A DNA stretch of 64,000 nucleotides from PALSA-505 sp036267135 (GCA_036267135.1 DATAWQ010000019.1:86308-150307), one strand, 5' to 3'. Positions 42,207 to 51,129 are shown, counted from the stretch's first letter. Notes: generated by a model from the sequence alone, not told the origin. Made by a program: numbers and translations.

Positions 42207-43691
42207 TCAGTCCTGGTTCCCTGACAGCTTGTCGCGCAGCGCGGCCAGCGCCTCGTCGGAGGCCAGCGCGCCGGACGGACCGCCGTCGTCCCTGGGGCTG
42301 GACGACGACGACGACGTCGAGGCACTGCCCCCCTCGGGGTCGTCGCCGCCCTCGTCGGCCTTGCGGGACTCCTCGATCTGGCGGCGGTGCGCTTCGAACC
42401 GGGACCGGGCCTGAGCGTACTGGCGCTCCCACTCCTCGCGCTGCTTGTCGAAGCCGTCCAGCCACTCGCCGGTCTCGGAGTCGAAGCCGTCGGGGTAGAC
42501 GTACTCGCCCTGCTCGTCGTAGGTGGCCGGCATGCCGTACAGCGTCGGATCGAACTCGTCGCCGACGGACTCGCCGGCCGTGCCCTCGTTGGCCTGCTTG
42601 AGCGACAGGCTGATCCGCCGCCGGTCCAGGTCGATGTCGATGATCTTGACGAAGATCTCGTCGCCGACCTGCACCACCTGCTCGGGGATCTCCACGTGCC
42701 GATCGGCCAGCTCGGAGATGTGCACCAGGCCCTCAATGCCCTCCTCGACCCGCACGAACGAGCCGAACGGCACCAGCTTGGTGACCCGGCCCGGCACGAC
42801 CTGGCCGATCTGGTGGGTGCGGGCGAACTGCTGCCACGGGTCTTCCTGGGTGGACTTCAGCGACAGCGAGACCCGCTCGCGGTCCATGTCCACGTCCAGC
42901 ACCTCGACGGTGACCTCCTGGCCGACCTCCACGACCTCGCCAGGGTGGTCGATGTGCTTCCAGGACAGCTCCGACACGTGCACCAGGCCGTCCACGCCAC
43001 CGAGGTCCACGAACGCACCGAAGTTGACGATCGAGGACACGGTGCCCTTGCGGATCTGGCCCTTCTGCAGGGTGTTCAGGAAGTTGTGGCGCACCTCGGA
43101 CTGGGTCTGCTCCAGCCAGGCGCGGCGGGACAGCACCACGTTGTTGCGGTTCTTGTCCAGCTCGATGATCTTGGCCTCGATGGCGCGGCCGACGTACGGC
43201 TGCAGATCGCGGACCCGGCGCATCTCCACCAGGGAAGCCGGCAGGAAGCCACGCAGGCCGATGTCGAGGATCAGGCCACCCTTGACCACCTCGATCACCG
43301 TGCCGGTGACCACGCCGTCCTCTTCCTTGATCTTCTCGATCGTGCCCCAGGCGCGCTCGTACTGGGCGCGCTTCTTGGACAGGATCAGCCGGCCCTCCTT
43401 GTCCTCCTTCTGGAGGACCAGAGCCTCGATGTGCTCGCCGTTCTTCACCACGTCATTGGGATCGACGTCGTGCTTGATCGACAGCTCGCGGGAGGGGATT
43501 ACTCCCTCGGTCTTGTAACCGATGTCGAGCAAGACCTCGTCCCGATCGACCTTGACGACGGTTCCTTCGACTATGTCGCCGTCGTTGAAATACTTGATGG
43601 TCTCGTCGATCGCGGCGAGGAAGGCTTCCTCGGACCCGATGTCGTTGACCGCTACCTTGGGGGTCGAGGTTGCCTCTGTGCTGCTCGTCAT
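42207..43691 (-). CDS. rpsA: 30S ribosomal protein S1
   Basis: S1 binds mRNA leaders on the 30S subunit. The 494-residue protein from the ATG at 43691 has four S1 (OB-fold) domains, the actinobacterial arrangement. They are marked by GDIVEGTVVKVDRDEVLLDI, GLILDIGLRGFLPASLVEMR, KGTVSSIVNFGAFVDLGGVD and GRVTKLVPFGSFVRVEEGIE. The C-terminus is long and acidic, with a Ser-rich run (SASTSSSSSS) and a final ALAALRDKLSG. The Ser run could be disordered or modified. Confidence 0.96.
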   Translation of the reverse strand: MTSSTEATSTPKVAVNDIGSEEAFLAAIDETIKYFNDGDIVEGTVVKVDRDEVLLDIGYKTEGVIPSRELSIKHDVDPNDVVKNGEHIEALVLQKEDKEGRLILSKKRAQYERAWGTIEKIKEEDGVVTGTVIEVVKGGLILDIGLRGFLPASLVEMRRVRDLQPYVGRAIEAKIIELDKNRNNVVLSRRAWLEQTQSEVRHNFLNTLQKGQIRKGTVSSIVNFGAFVDLGGVDGLVHVSELSWKHIDHPGEVVEVGQEVTVEVLDVDMDRERVSLSLKSTQEDPWQQFARTHQIGQVVPGRVTKLVPFGSFVRVEEGIEGLVHISELADRHVEIPEQVVQVGDEIFVKIIDIDLDRRRISLSLKQANEGTAGESVGDEFDPTLYGMPATYDEQGEYVYPDGFDSETGEWLDGFDKQREEWERQYAQARSRFEAHRRQIEESRKADEGGDDPEGGSASTSSSSSSPRDDGGPSGALASDEALAALRDKLSGNQD

Positions 43692-43998
43692 GTGTGGGCC
43701 GGCTCCGAATGCGGACAGGGATGGTTGTGGGCGCGCTCCGACCCGCGCGTCCGCCACACGGAAGCAAAGAGCCTTGCGGAGTCAGGGTTTCCTGGACGTG
43801 CCACGACCGGTAAACCGGCCAAGACCTGCCCGATGACCGCCGAAGGAGCCAGCGACCCGGCGAACGCACGAGGACACAGCGCAGCGATCAGCATATGAGA
43901 GGGAGGCCGGGGGGTCAATTGGATACCCGGCCCGAGACCACCTCACCGGACTAGTTAGTCACCCGTTCCGGCCCGGTTAGGGACGGATTCCGCCGGAG
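43692..43998 (-). promoter_or_regulatory. Leader and promoter region of rpsA
   Basis: This 307-bp gap lies between the polA stop and the rpsA start, both on the minus strand. Its left part is GC-rich and probably the rpsA 5' untranslated region. A near-palindrome GACTAGTTAGTC lies at about 43951-43962. No gene is visible. Confidence 0.5.
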
Positions 43999-46773
43999 TT
44001 AGTGACCGGCCTCGGCCCAGCTCCGGCCGGTGCCGAAGGAGACTTCGAGCGGGATCGTCATCTCGAACGCCCCGCCCATGGCCGCGCCGACCAGTTCGCG
44101 CAGCGTTTCCAGCTCGCCCTCGGCCACTTCGAAGATCAGCTCGTCGTGGACCTGGAGCAGCATCCGCGAACGCAGCCCACGGTCGGCCAGATCCGCGTCC
44201 ACACCGAGCATGGCGACCTTGATGATGTCGGCCGCCGAGCCCTGGATGGGGGCGTTGAGCGCCATCCGCTCGGCCATCTCGCGGCGCTGCCGGTTGTCCG
44301 ACAGCAGGTCGGGCAGGTAGCGGCGGCGGCCCAGAATCGTCTCGGTGTAGCCGTCGGTACGGGCCTGGGCCACCACCGCTTGCAGGTAGTCCCGGACGCC
44401 GCCGAACTCCTTGAAGTACTCGTCCATCAGGCCGCGGGCCTCGTCCGTGGTGATCCGGAGCTGCTGCGAAAGGCCGTAGGCGGACAGGCCGTAGGCCAGC
44501 CCGTAGTTCATTGCCTTGATCTTGCTCCGCTGCTCGACCGCGACCTCCTCGGCCGGCATGCCGAACACCCGGGACGCGGTGGTGGCGTGGAAGTCATGCC
44601 CGGAGCCGAACGCCGCGACCAGCGCGGCGTCGCCGGACAGGTGCGCCATGATCCGCAGCTCGATCTGGCTGTAGTCGGCGGTCAGCAGGCACTCGTAGCC
44701 GTCGCCGACGACGAAGCCGAGCCGGATCCGGCGGCCCTCCTCGGTGCGGATCGGGATGTTCTGCAGGTTCGGGTCGACCGACGAAAGCCGGCCCGTGGCC
44801 GCGATCGTCTGGTTGTAGGTGGTGTGGATCCGGCCGTCCGTGCCGGCCATCGGGATCAGCGAATCCACGATGCTCTTCAGCCTGGCCACGTCCCTGTGCC
44901 GCAGCAGGTGCGCCAGCACCGGATGCTCGGTCTGGGCCAGCAGCCAGGTCAGCGCCTCGGAGTCGGTGGTGTAGCCGGTCTTGATCCGCTTGGTTTTGGG
45001 CAGCCCGAGCTCGGTGAACAGCACCTCCTGGAGCTGCTTGGGCGAGCCGAGGTTGAACTCGCGGCCTACCGCCGCGTAGGCGGCCTGCTCGGCCGACTTC
45101 ACGTCGCCGCCCAGCGTCGCCGACATGTCCGCGAAGTGATGGGTGTCGGCGGCGATGCCGGTGCGCTCCATGCCGACCAGCACCGCGGCCAGCGGCAGCT
45201 CCACATCGCGCAGCAGCTTCGCCGCGCCGCGGCTCTCCAGATCGGTGTCGAGCGCGTCGGCCAGCTCCGCCGTGGCCTTGGCCCGCAGCGCGGTCGCCTC
45301 GGCGATGCTCGGCTCGGCGTCCTCCTCCCCCAGTCCTTCCAGGCTGAGCTGGCCGGCCGCGGCCTCACCGCGCAGCTCCCGGCCGAGATAGCGCAGCACC
45401 AGGTCAGCGAGGTCGAAGGAGCGCTGGCCGGGCAGCGCAAGGTAGGCGGCCAGCGCCGTGTCGCTGGTCAGGCCGTGCAGTTCGAGCCCGTGCGAAGCCA
45501 GCGCGTGCATCGGGCCCTTGGCGTCGTGCAGCGCCTTGGGAATCAGCGGGTCGGCCAGCCAGCCGGCCAGCGCCCGCTCGTCCGCCTCGCCGAGGTCGGC
45601 CGGGTCGAAGAACGCGCACTCGCCGTCCGGCGCGGCCAGCGCGATGCCGGTCAGCGTCCCGGTGCCGCGGCCCCAGTTGCCGTTCATGGCCAGACCGGAG
45701 CGCTGCGGGCCCGCCGCGTGCTCGGCCAGCCAGGCGGCCACCTCGTCCGGGCCCGGCAGCGCGACGGTGATCTCGAAGCCCTCCTGCGGCTCGTCCGGCG
45801 CTGCGTCCTGCTGGGCGTCGGCCCCGATCCCGTTGGGCAGGTACTCGATCAGCCGCTCACGCAGCACGCGGAACTGGAGCGTGTCGAAGAGCTGGTGAAT
45901 CGCGTTGCGATCCCATGGGGTGGGCAGCAGGTCGTGCGGGCCGGCCTCCAGCGGCACATCCCTGGCCAGTTCGGTGAGCTGACGGTTGCGCAGCACGCTG
46001 CCCAGATGCTCGCGCAGCGCGTCGCCCGCCTTGCCCTTCACCTCGTCGACCCGGTCCACCAGGGCGCCGAGCGAACCGAACTCGGCGATCCATTTGGTGG
46101 CGGTCTTCTCCCCCACCCCGGGGATGTTCGGCAGGTTGTCGCTCGGGTCGCCGCGGACGGCCGCGAAGTCCGGGTACTGCACCGGGGTCAGGCCGTACTT
46201 CTCCTGCACGGCCGCGGGGTTGAAGCGGGTCATATCGCTGATGCCGCGCCTGGTCATGAGCGCAGTGACATCGTCGGTGACGAGTTGCAGCACGTCCCGG
46301 TCACCGGTGACGATGAGCACGTCCATGTCCTGCGCGGCCGCCTGGGTGGCCAGCGTCGCGATCAGGTCGTCGGCCTCGTACCCGGCCTTGGACAGGTGCT
46401 TGACGCCGAGCACGTCCAGCACCTCGAAGATCAGGCTGAGCTGGCTGCGGAAGTCGGCGGGGGTCTCGCGCCGGTTCGCCTTGTACTCCACGTACTGCTC
46501 GTGCCGGAACGTCGGCTCGCTACGGTCGAACGCCACCGCGACGTGCGTGGGCTTCTCGTCCCGCAGCACGTTGATCAGCATCGCGGTGAAACCGTAAACC
46601 GCGTTGGTCGGCTGGCCGGTCGTGGTGGCGAAGTTCTCCACCGGCAGCGCGAAGAACGCGCGGTAGGCCAGTGAGTGCCCGTCGAGGAGCAAGAGCAGGT
46701 CACGCTTGCCCTTTTGGTCTCGAGTGCCGCCTGTTGTCCCTGGTTGCGCCTGCTGCACATCATCCTTCGCCAC
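43999..46773 (-). CDS. polA: DNA polymerase I
   Basis: This 924-residue repair and Okazaki-fragment polymerase has a 5'-3' nuclease domain at the N-terminus (LLLLDGHSLAYRAFFALPVE, AFDRSEPTFRHEQYVEYKAN, VTGDRDVLQLVTD), a middle exonuclease-like domain and a C-terminal polymerase domain. The polymerase motifs are DYSQIELRIMAHLSGDAALV (A), RSKIKAMNYGLAYGLSAYGL (B) and LLQVHDELIFEVAEGEL (C). The middle domain lacks the DxE residues of an active proofreading nuclease, which is usual in actinobacteria. The start is a GTG at 46773 with AGGA 8 nt upstream. Confidence 0.96.
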   Translation of the reverse strand: MAKDDVQQAQPGTTGGTRDQKGKRDLLLLLDGHSLAYRAFFALPVENFATTTGQPTNAVYGFTAMLINVLRDEKPTHVAVAFDRSEPTFRHEQYVEYKANRRETPADFRSQLSLIFEVLDVLGVKHLSKAGYEADDLIATLATQAAAQDMDVLIVTGDRDVLQLVTDDVTALMTRRGISDMTRFNPAAVQEKYGLTPVQYPDFAAVRGDPSDNLPNIPGVGEKTATKWIAEFGSLGALVDRVDEVKGKAGDALREHLGSVLRNRQLTELARDVPLEAGPHDLLPTPWDRNAIHQLFDTLQFRVLRERLIEYLPNGIGADAQQDAAPDEPQEGFEITVALPGPDEVAAWLAEHAAGPQRSGLAMNGNWGRGTGTLTGIALAAPDGECAFFDPADLGEADERALAGWLADPLIPKALHDAKGPMHALASHGLELHGLTSDTALAAYLALPGQRSFDLADLVLRYLGRELRGEAAAGQLSLEGLGEEDAEPSIAEATALRAKATAELADALDTDLESRGAAKLLRDVELPLAAVLVGMERTGIAADTHHFADMSATLGGDVKSAEQAAYAAVGREFNLGSPKQLQEVLFTELGLPKTKRIKTGYTTDSEALTWLLAQTEHPVLAHLLRHRDVARLKSIVDSLIPMAGTDGRIHTTYNQTIAATGRLSSVDPNLQNIPIRTEEGRRIRLGFVVGDGYECLLTADYSQIELRIMAHLSGDAALVAAFGSGHDFHATTASRVFGMPAEEVAVEQRSKIKAMNYGLAYGLSAYGLSQQLRITTDEARGLMDEYFKEFGGVRDYLQAVVAQARTDGYTETILGRRRYLPDLLSDNRQRREMAERMALNAPIQGSAADIIKVAMLGVDADLADRGLRSRMLLQVHDELIFEVAEGELETLRELVGAAMGGAFEMTIPLEVSFGTGRSWAEAGH

Positions 46774-46899
46774 GAAGGAATCCTATGCGCAGGCCCCGAC
46801 AAGGCGTGTGCTTGCCGGGGCCTTGCGCGTGTGCCTTTGCCCGGGCCTTGAATCAGGCCAGGGATGCCCGACGGCGGCCTCCGCCCGGCACCCCTGGCC

Positions 46900-46936
46900 G
46901 TCGGCACTCTCCGGGCTGGGAGTGGAGAGTGCCGAC
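46900..46936 (-). terminator. 13-bp stem-loop downstream of the mutarotase gene
   Basis: GTCGGCACTCTCC (46900-46912) pairs with GGAGAGTGCCGAC (46924-46936) around an 11-nt loop, 14 nt after the stop. It lies between the mutarotase gene and the polA promoter and should insulate polA. Confidence 0.85.
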
Positions 46937-46950
46937 GCCTTCGGCTGGTC

Positions 46951-48234
46951 TCAGCTGGAGAACTGGAAGATGGTCGAGGTGTTGTACATCTGCCCAGGCT
47001 TCAGCTCGGTGGTCGGGAAATTGGGCTGGTTCGGCGAGTTCGGGAAGTGCTGCGTCTCGAACGTGTAGCCGTCGCTCTGCCGGTAGATGTGGCCGCTGAT
47101 GCCCACCAGGGTTCCGGTGAGGAAGTTGCCCGAGTAGAACTGGACGCCCGGCTGATCGGTGTAGACGCTCAGCCCACGGCCGCTGGCCGGGTCCGAGGCC
47201 TGGGCGGCCAGGGTGAGGCCGTCCACCTGCGGGCCGGTCTTGTTCAGCACCCAGTTGTGGTCGTAGCCCTGGGCGATGAGCAACTGCTTGTTGTCCACGT
47301 TGATCCGGGAGCCGATCGTCTGCGGGGTGGTGAAGTTGAACGGCGTGCCCTTGACCGGGATGATCTGCCCGGTCGGGATCTGGGTGGCGTCGGTCGGCGT
47401 GTAAGAGTCGGCGTTGATGTCCACCTTCTGGCCGTAGACCGAGCCCGAGCTCTCCCCGGCCAGGTTGAAGTAGCTGTGGTTGGTCAGGTTGATCACCGTG
47501 TCGGCGTTGGTGGTCGCCGTGTAGTGGATCATGAGCTGGTTGGCGTCGTTCAGGGTGAACGTCACGTGCACCGTCAGCTGACCGGGGAAGCCGGTGCAAC
47601 TGCAGCCGACGTTCGCGCCATCGTCGCCGTTCGGGCTGACCAGCTTCATCCGCACGCCCACGGTGCCCGTGGAGTGCACCTCGGTCGCCGCCCAGACGTG
47701 GTTGCCGAAGCCGACCAGGCCACCATGCAGGTCGTTGACGCCGTTGTTGATAGGCAGCGTGTACGTGTGGCCGTCGAGATGGAACGTGCCCTTGGCGATC
47801 CGGTTGCCGTACCGACCGATCGTCTCGCCGAAGTAGGGACCGCCGTTCACGGTCACCGGCGGGCTGTCATGCGTGATGTAGTCCTTGAGCGTGCTGAAGC
47901 CGAGCACGACGTCCGCGCTCTGGCCGTCGCGGCCGGGCACGTTGATCTGCTGGATGATGCCGCCGTAGCTCAGGATCGAGACCGACATGCCCTGGCAGTT
48001 GGTCAGGGTGTAGCGGAACACCGCCAAACGCTTGTGGTAGTAGATGTCCATCGCCTTGCCGAACGCCTGCTTGGTGATGGTCGGACCAGTGCACGCGCTC
48101 GCGGAATGCGTCTTGGCCGTTTGCGCGGGGGCATTGGCGGCGCCAAGCACCCCCACGGTAGCCGCGCCCACGATCGCCACTGCGGCGATTCGCGTGGCCG
48201 GCACGCTCAACCAGCGCGCTGATGCTATGCGCAT
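46951..48234 (-). CDS. Secreted aldose 1-epimerase (galactose mutarotase family)
   Basis: Mutarotases interconvert alpha and beta anomers of aldoses. The protein is 427 residues from the ATG at 48234 (GGAGGGAG 7 nt upstream) and, unusually, carries a signal peptide (IAAVAIVGAATVGVLGAANA). The core is typical: SYGGIIQQINVPGRDGQSAD, YFGETIGRYGNRIAKGTFHL, NDLHGGLVGFGNHVW, then the catalytic His region INLTNHSYFNLAGE and DHNWVL, with catalytic Glu in PTTELKPGQMY. A perfect LacI-type palindrome lies upstream. An extracellular mutarotase would help sugar uptake or polysaccharide use. Confidence 0.92.
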   Translation of the reverse strand: MRIASARWLSVPATRIAAVAIVGAATVGVLGAANAPAQTAKTHSASACTGPTITKQAFGKAMDIYYHKRLAVFRYTLTNCQGMSVSILSYGGIIQQINVPGRDGQSADVVLGFSTLKDYITHDSPPVTVNGGPYFGETIGRYGNRIAKGTFHLDGHTYTLPINNGVNDLHGGLVGFGNHVWAATEVHSTGTVGVRMKLVSPNGDDGANVGCSCTGFPGQLTVHVTFTLNDANQLMIHYTATTNADTVINLTNHSYFNLAGESSGSVYGQKVDINADSYTPTDATQIPTGQIIPVKGTPFNFTTPQTIGSRINVDNKQLLIAQGYDHNWVLNKTGPQVDGLTLAAQASDPASGRGLSVYTDQPGVQFYSGNFLTGTLVGISGHIYRQSDGYTFETQHFPNSPNQPNFPTTELKPGQMYNTSTIFQFSS

Positions 48235-48288
48235 GAAGGCTCCCTCCGCTGGACGGGTCACGGGGTTGGAAAAGGACCCATCGGCTAT

Positions 48289-48302
48289 TGTTAGCGCTAA
48301 CA
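48289..48302. promoter_or_regulatory. Perfect LacI/GalR-type operator palindrome
   Basis: TGTTAGCGCTAACA is a perfect 14-bp dyad with the central CG typical of LacI/GalR-family operators. It lies 55 nt upstream of the mutarotase start, where it could block transcription start. No LacI-family gene is in the window, so the regulator acts from elsewhere. Confidence 0.82.
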
Positions 48303-48419
48303 TTCCGGAAGTCATCCCCTTTGGGGGAAAAACATCCGACGGCTTGAATCTGCCCCTCGCGCCACATTGAGCCAGGTCAGTGAGCTTTTGTAACGATTCG
48401 CCCCAATAGTCCCCCCCGT

Positions 48420-48560
48420 GCCCCACTCCCCCTCCCCCACTCCCGCCCGCTCCGCCACTCCCGCCCGCTCCCCCACTCCCGCCCACCCCACAGTCCCTCA
48501 CCTCGCCCGTCACCTCACCCCACCTCGCCCGTCACCCCACCCCTCACCGCACCCGCCTCG
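48420..48560. repeat. Polypyrimidine tract with CACTCCCGCCCGCTCC-like units
   Basis: About 140 bp on the plus strand consist almost only of C, T and scattered A or G, with the unit CACTCCCGCCCGCTCC repeated about three times and then CACCCCACCTCGCC-like units. The strand asymmetry could support triplex or G-quadruplex structure on the other strand. No gene is visible in 48303-48954. Confidence 0.7.
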
Positions 48561-48785
48561 TCACCTCCTGCGTCCTCACCCATCATCGGCCGGCTCCTAC
48601 CGGCCGCCTCCTGCATCGAGAAGCAGTCCACGAGAAATCGGTTGTCGATCATGACAGGCTTGCTTAACACGCACTGGAACCAAATTTGTGTCCGATTCGC
48701 CCTACTTTCAACCCCCACAGCGCGTGTTCAGCCGAACGATCACGAACAGTGGGGCCGGGGGGACGGGCAACCGGGTGAGTGAGTG

Positions 48786-48874
48786 GGAAGGGTCTGGCGC
48801 GGAAGGGTCTGGCGCGGAAGGGTCTGGCGCGGAAGGGTTGGCGCGGAAGGGTTGGCGCGGAAGGGTCTGGCGCG
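48786..48874. repeat. GC minisatellite, six 14-15-bp units
   Basis: GGAAGGGTCTGGCGC recurs about six times, two units being shortened to GGAAGGGTTGGCGC. It ends about 80 bp before the IS630 left terminal repeat. It is non-coding. Confidence 0.85.
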
Positions 48875-48954
48875 GGCGGGACGGGAAAGGGAGGGCGCGG
48901 GCGGGGCCGGAAGGGACTGCGCGGGTTGGGGCGGTTGGTGGGGTGGGTCGGCTT

Positions 48955-48989
48955 AGTGGGTGGGGCTGGAAATTCGTCGGGGGTCCATC
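48955..48989 (+). repeat. Left terminal inverted repeat of the IS630 element
   Basis: It reads AGTGGGTGGGGCTGGAAATT then CGTCGGGGGTCCATC and pairs with the right repeat with five mismatches. The transposase stop codon (48988-48990) falls at its inner edge. Confidence 0.88.
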
Positions 48990-50157
48990 AGGCGGCCTCT
49001 GGCAGTGCGGATGGCTCCTGGGCGGGTTCCTCGCGGGCGCTGATCCGTTTGAGCATTCCGGCCAGGTCGTCGGCGGTGAACTTCCAGTTGAACGGCCGGG
49101 CGGTCTTGTTGTGCCGGTCGATGAAGGCCAGCAGGGTGGCGGAGAGCTGGGCGGTGCTGGCGAAGTCGTTGGGCGAGACGACTTTTTTCTGGATGACCGA
49201 GAAGAGGATCTCTATCTGGTTCAGCCAGGACGCGTGCACCGGCGTGTGGATCATGATGGCGTTCGGCCAGGCGGCGCGCAGCCGCCGGGCCGCCTTGTGT
49301 CCCCGGTGGTCAGAGCCGTTGTCCACGATGACGAACACGCGGGGAGCGCTGGCGTAGGGCTGCTGCCTCATGAGCTGGCCCATCAGCGCCATGAACGGCT
49401 TGATCCCTGTCGTCTTCGGGGTGGCGGCGGCGGGCACCGTGCCGGTGTTCACGTCCAGGGCAGCGAGCAGGGCCAGGGCCCCCTTGCGCTGGTATTCGTG
49501 CTCGACTCGCATCGGCTGGCCGGGGCCGGGCGGCGCGGGCCGGTGGCGGCGGGCGCGGGCCTGGATGGAGGGCTTGGCGTCCACCGACACGATGCGGTCG
49601 CCCGGCCCGAGCGGCTGGCTCTGCCAGTAGCCCTGGTAGAGGTCGAGGATCACCTTGGCCTTGGCAGCGAAGTCCGGATCGCGGGGGAAGATCCAGGACT
49701 GGTACTGCCACGGCTTAACCGGGTGCTCGGCCAGGATGCGGCGCACGCTGGACGGTGAAATCGCGCTGACCAGGCCCGCCCGGGCCAGTTCGGCGGCCAG
49801 CTCCGGGCAGCTCCACCGGGCCAGCGGCACCCCGGTGGCCGCGGGCAACTGGCAGGCCAGCGCGCACACCTCGGCCCGCTCGGCCGCGCTGATCCGCCGC
49901 GGCCGCCCAGTCCGGGGCAGGTCCTTCAGCCCGGGCAGCCCGCGCTCGGCGAACCTGCCCCGCCACTTGCGGACCATGTCCTGGCTGACCCCCAGCCCGG
50001 CGGCGATCGCCGCGCTCGGGCGGCCGCGCGCCGCCGCCAGCACGATCAGGGCGCGCTGCCGGTCCCGGTGCGCCGTCTTGGCCCCCCGGGCCCGTTTCTT
50101 CAGCATCTTGCGCTCGCTGGCAGTCAGCCATACAGGCACCGCGCGTAACACCGGCAT
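48988..50157 (-). CDS. IS630-family DDE transposase
   Basis: This 389-residue transposase starts at the ATG at 50157 with GGGGAG 5 nt upstream. An N-terminal double HTH (SAAIAAGLGVSQDMVRKWRG, LKDLPRTGRPRRISAAERAE) is followed by a DDE catalytic domain: Asp193 in IVSVDAKPSIQA, Asp279 in VFVIVDNGSDHRGHKA and Glu316 in PVHASWLNQIEILFSVIQKK. No frameshift is needed, unlike two-frame IS630 elements, so it is probably active. It is encoded divergently from the passenger ORF. Confidence 0.95.
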   Translation of the reverse strand: MPVLRAVPVWLTASERKMLKKRARGAKTAHRDRQRALIVLAAARGRPSAAIAAGLGVSQDMVRKWRGRFAERGLPGLKDLPRTGRPRRISAAERAEVCALACQLPAATGVPLARWSCPELAAELARAGLVSAISPSSVRRILAEHPVKPWQYQSWIFPRDPDFAAKAKVILDLYQGYWQSQPLGPGDRIVSVDAKPSIQARARRHRPAPPGPGQPMRVEHEYQRKGALALLAALDVNTGTVPAAATPKTTGIKPFMALMGQLMRQQPYASAPRVFVIVDNGSDHRGHKAARRLRAAWPNAIMIHTPVHASWLNQIEILFSVIQKKVVSPNDFASTAQLSATLLAFIDRHNKTARPFNWKFTADDLAGMLKRISAREEPAQEPSALPEAA

Positions 50158-50249
50158 CGGCGCTCCCCAGGGCAATGCACGTCCGCGATCCCCCGCCCGA
50201 CGGCGATCGTAGCGCGGCCGCCAGCGCGATGCGGCACACTGAGCAGGCC

Positions 50250-50576
50250 ATGCCCGCCATCCCCGACTCCACCAAAGACTCGGTCACGCTGCGGCTGCTC
50301 GCCCACGCCGAACAGCACTGGCCCCAGCTCAGCAGGGTCAGCCTCACCTACCGCGGCACCTTCGCCTACATCACCGGTGTGCTCCCCGACGGCGAGCAGA
50401 TCCCGCTGTGCCGGCTGCGCTACGGCGGCTCAGCCCACTCCTTCGGCTTCGCCATCTACTCCGCCGCCCGCGACCGCTACCAGGAAGCCGTCCTGCTCAC
50501 CGGGCTCGGCGCAGGCACCCCCCAAGAAGCCCTCGACACCGCCTGCACCGTCCACCTCGCCGGCATCGGCCAGTGA
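50250..50576 (+). CDS. IS630 passenger protein of unknown function
   Basis: This 108-residue protein starts at the ATG at 50250, which makes the frame begin MPAIPDSTKDSVTLRLLAHA. It continues YRGTFAYITGVLPDGEQIPL, CRLRYGGSAHSFGFAIYSAA and GLGAGTPQEALDTACTVHLA. I recall similar small proteins next to transposases in other actinobacteria but know no function. It lies wholly inside the element, divergent to the transposase with 92 bp between starts, and its stop is 27 bp before the right repeat. It could regulate transposition or affect the host; both are guesses. Confidence 0.85.
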   Translation: MPAIPDSTKDSVTLRLLAHAEQHWPQLSRVSLTYRGTFAYITGVLPDGEQIPLCRLRYGGSAHSFGFAIYSAARDRYQEAVLLTGLGAGTPQEALDTACTVHLAGIGQ

Positions 50577-50603
50577 CCCCCGCAAGCCACACCACAGCCT
50601 GCC

Positions 50604-50638
50604 GATCAACCCCCGACGAACTTCCAGACTCACCCACT
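50604..50638 (-). repeat. Right terminal inverted repeat of the IS630 element
   Basis: Reverse-complemented it reads AGTGGGTGAGTCTGGAAGTT then CGTCGGGGGTTGATC, 30 of 35 positions identical to the left end. Confidence 0.88.
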
Positions 50639-50685
50639 TAGGCTTCGGTTACTGTGCGTTTACGGGCACGAGGTGGAGGTTTCGG

Positions 50686-51129
50686 GTGGGGCAGGATTTC
50701 GAACGGGACATGCTCGAGAGATTTCGGGAGATCGGGCGGGGCACGCTGACCGAACGGATGGGCATCGAACTGCTCGAGGCATCGGCCAAACGGGTGGTCG
50801 GGACGATGCCGGTGGCGGGCAACACCCAGCCGTACGGGCTGCTGCACGGCGGCGCGTCGTGCGTGCTGGCGGAGACGCTCGGGTCGCTCGGCGCGGCTAT
50901 TCACGCAGGTCCTGACCGTGCCACGATCGGCATCGAAATCGGAGCGACCCATCATCGCGGGGCTAGGGAAGGTAACGTAACGGGGGTCGCCACGCTGGTG
51001 CACGGCGGCCGCACGCTGGCCACCTACGAGGTGATCATCACCGGCGAGGACGGCCACCGGATCTGCACCTGCAGGCTGACCTGCCTTTTCCGCGATCACG
51101 TGCCCGGAACTCCGGCCAACGCAGGATGA
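50686..51129 (+). CDS. PaaI-type hotdog-fold thioesterase
   Basis: This 147-residue protein starts at the GTG at 50686, with GGAGG 6 nt upstream. The hotdog core has ERMGIELLEASAKRVVGTMP, the active-site segment GLLHGGASCVLAETLGSLGA, and IGIEIGATHHRGAREGNVTG, with Asn-Thr-type contacts replaced by family variants. It should hydrolyse acyl- or aroyl-CoA thioesters. The IS630 element ends 48 bp upstream and must have separated the gene from its original promoter; transcription may now start in the element or in the 48-bp gap. Confidence 0.9.
   Translation: MGQDFERDMLERFREIGRGTLTERMGIELLEASAKRVVGTMPVAGNTQPYGLLHGGASCVLAETLGSLGAAIHAGPDRATIGIEIGATHHRGAREGNVTGVATLVHGGRTLATYEVIITGEDGHRICTCRLTCLFRDHVPGTPANAG

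Larger units (their letters stand above)
48955..50638. mobile_element. IS630-family insertion sequence with a passenger ORF (1.68 kb)
   Basis: The element is bounded by imperfect 35-bp terminal inverted repeats: 48955-48989 and 50604-50638 agree at 30 of 35 positions when one is reverse-complemented, with the shared core TTCGTCGGGGGT. A TA dinucleotide lies at or next to each end (48954-48955, 50639-50640), as expected for IS630/Tc1 elements that insert at TA. Inside are a full-length DDE transposase on the minus strand, whose stop lies in the left repeat, and a divergent small ORF on the plus strand. The element appears intact. It sits 48 bp upstream of the thioesterase start. Confidence 0.9.

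Noticed and set aside
44002..46674. 890-codon open frame antisense to polA
   Set aside because: It is a mirror of the polA codon pattern, with no ribosome-binding site and no recognisable fold.
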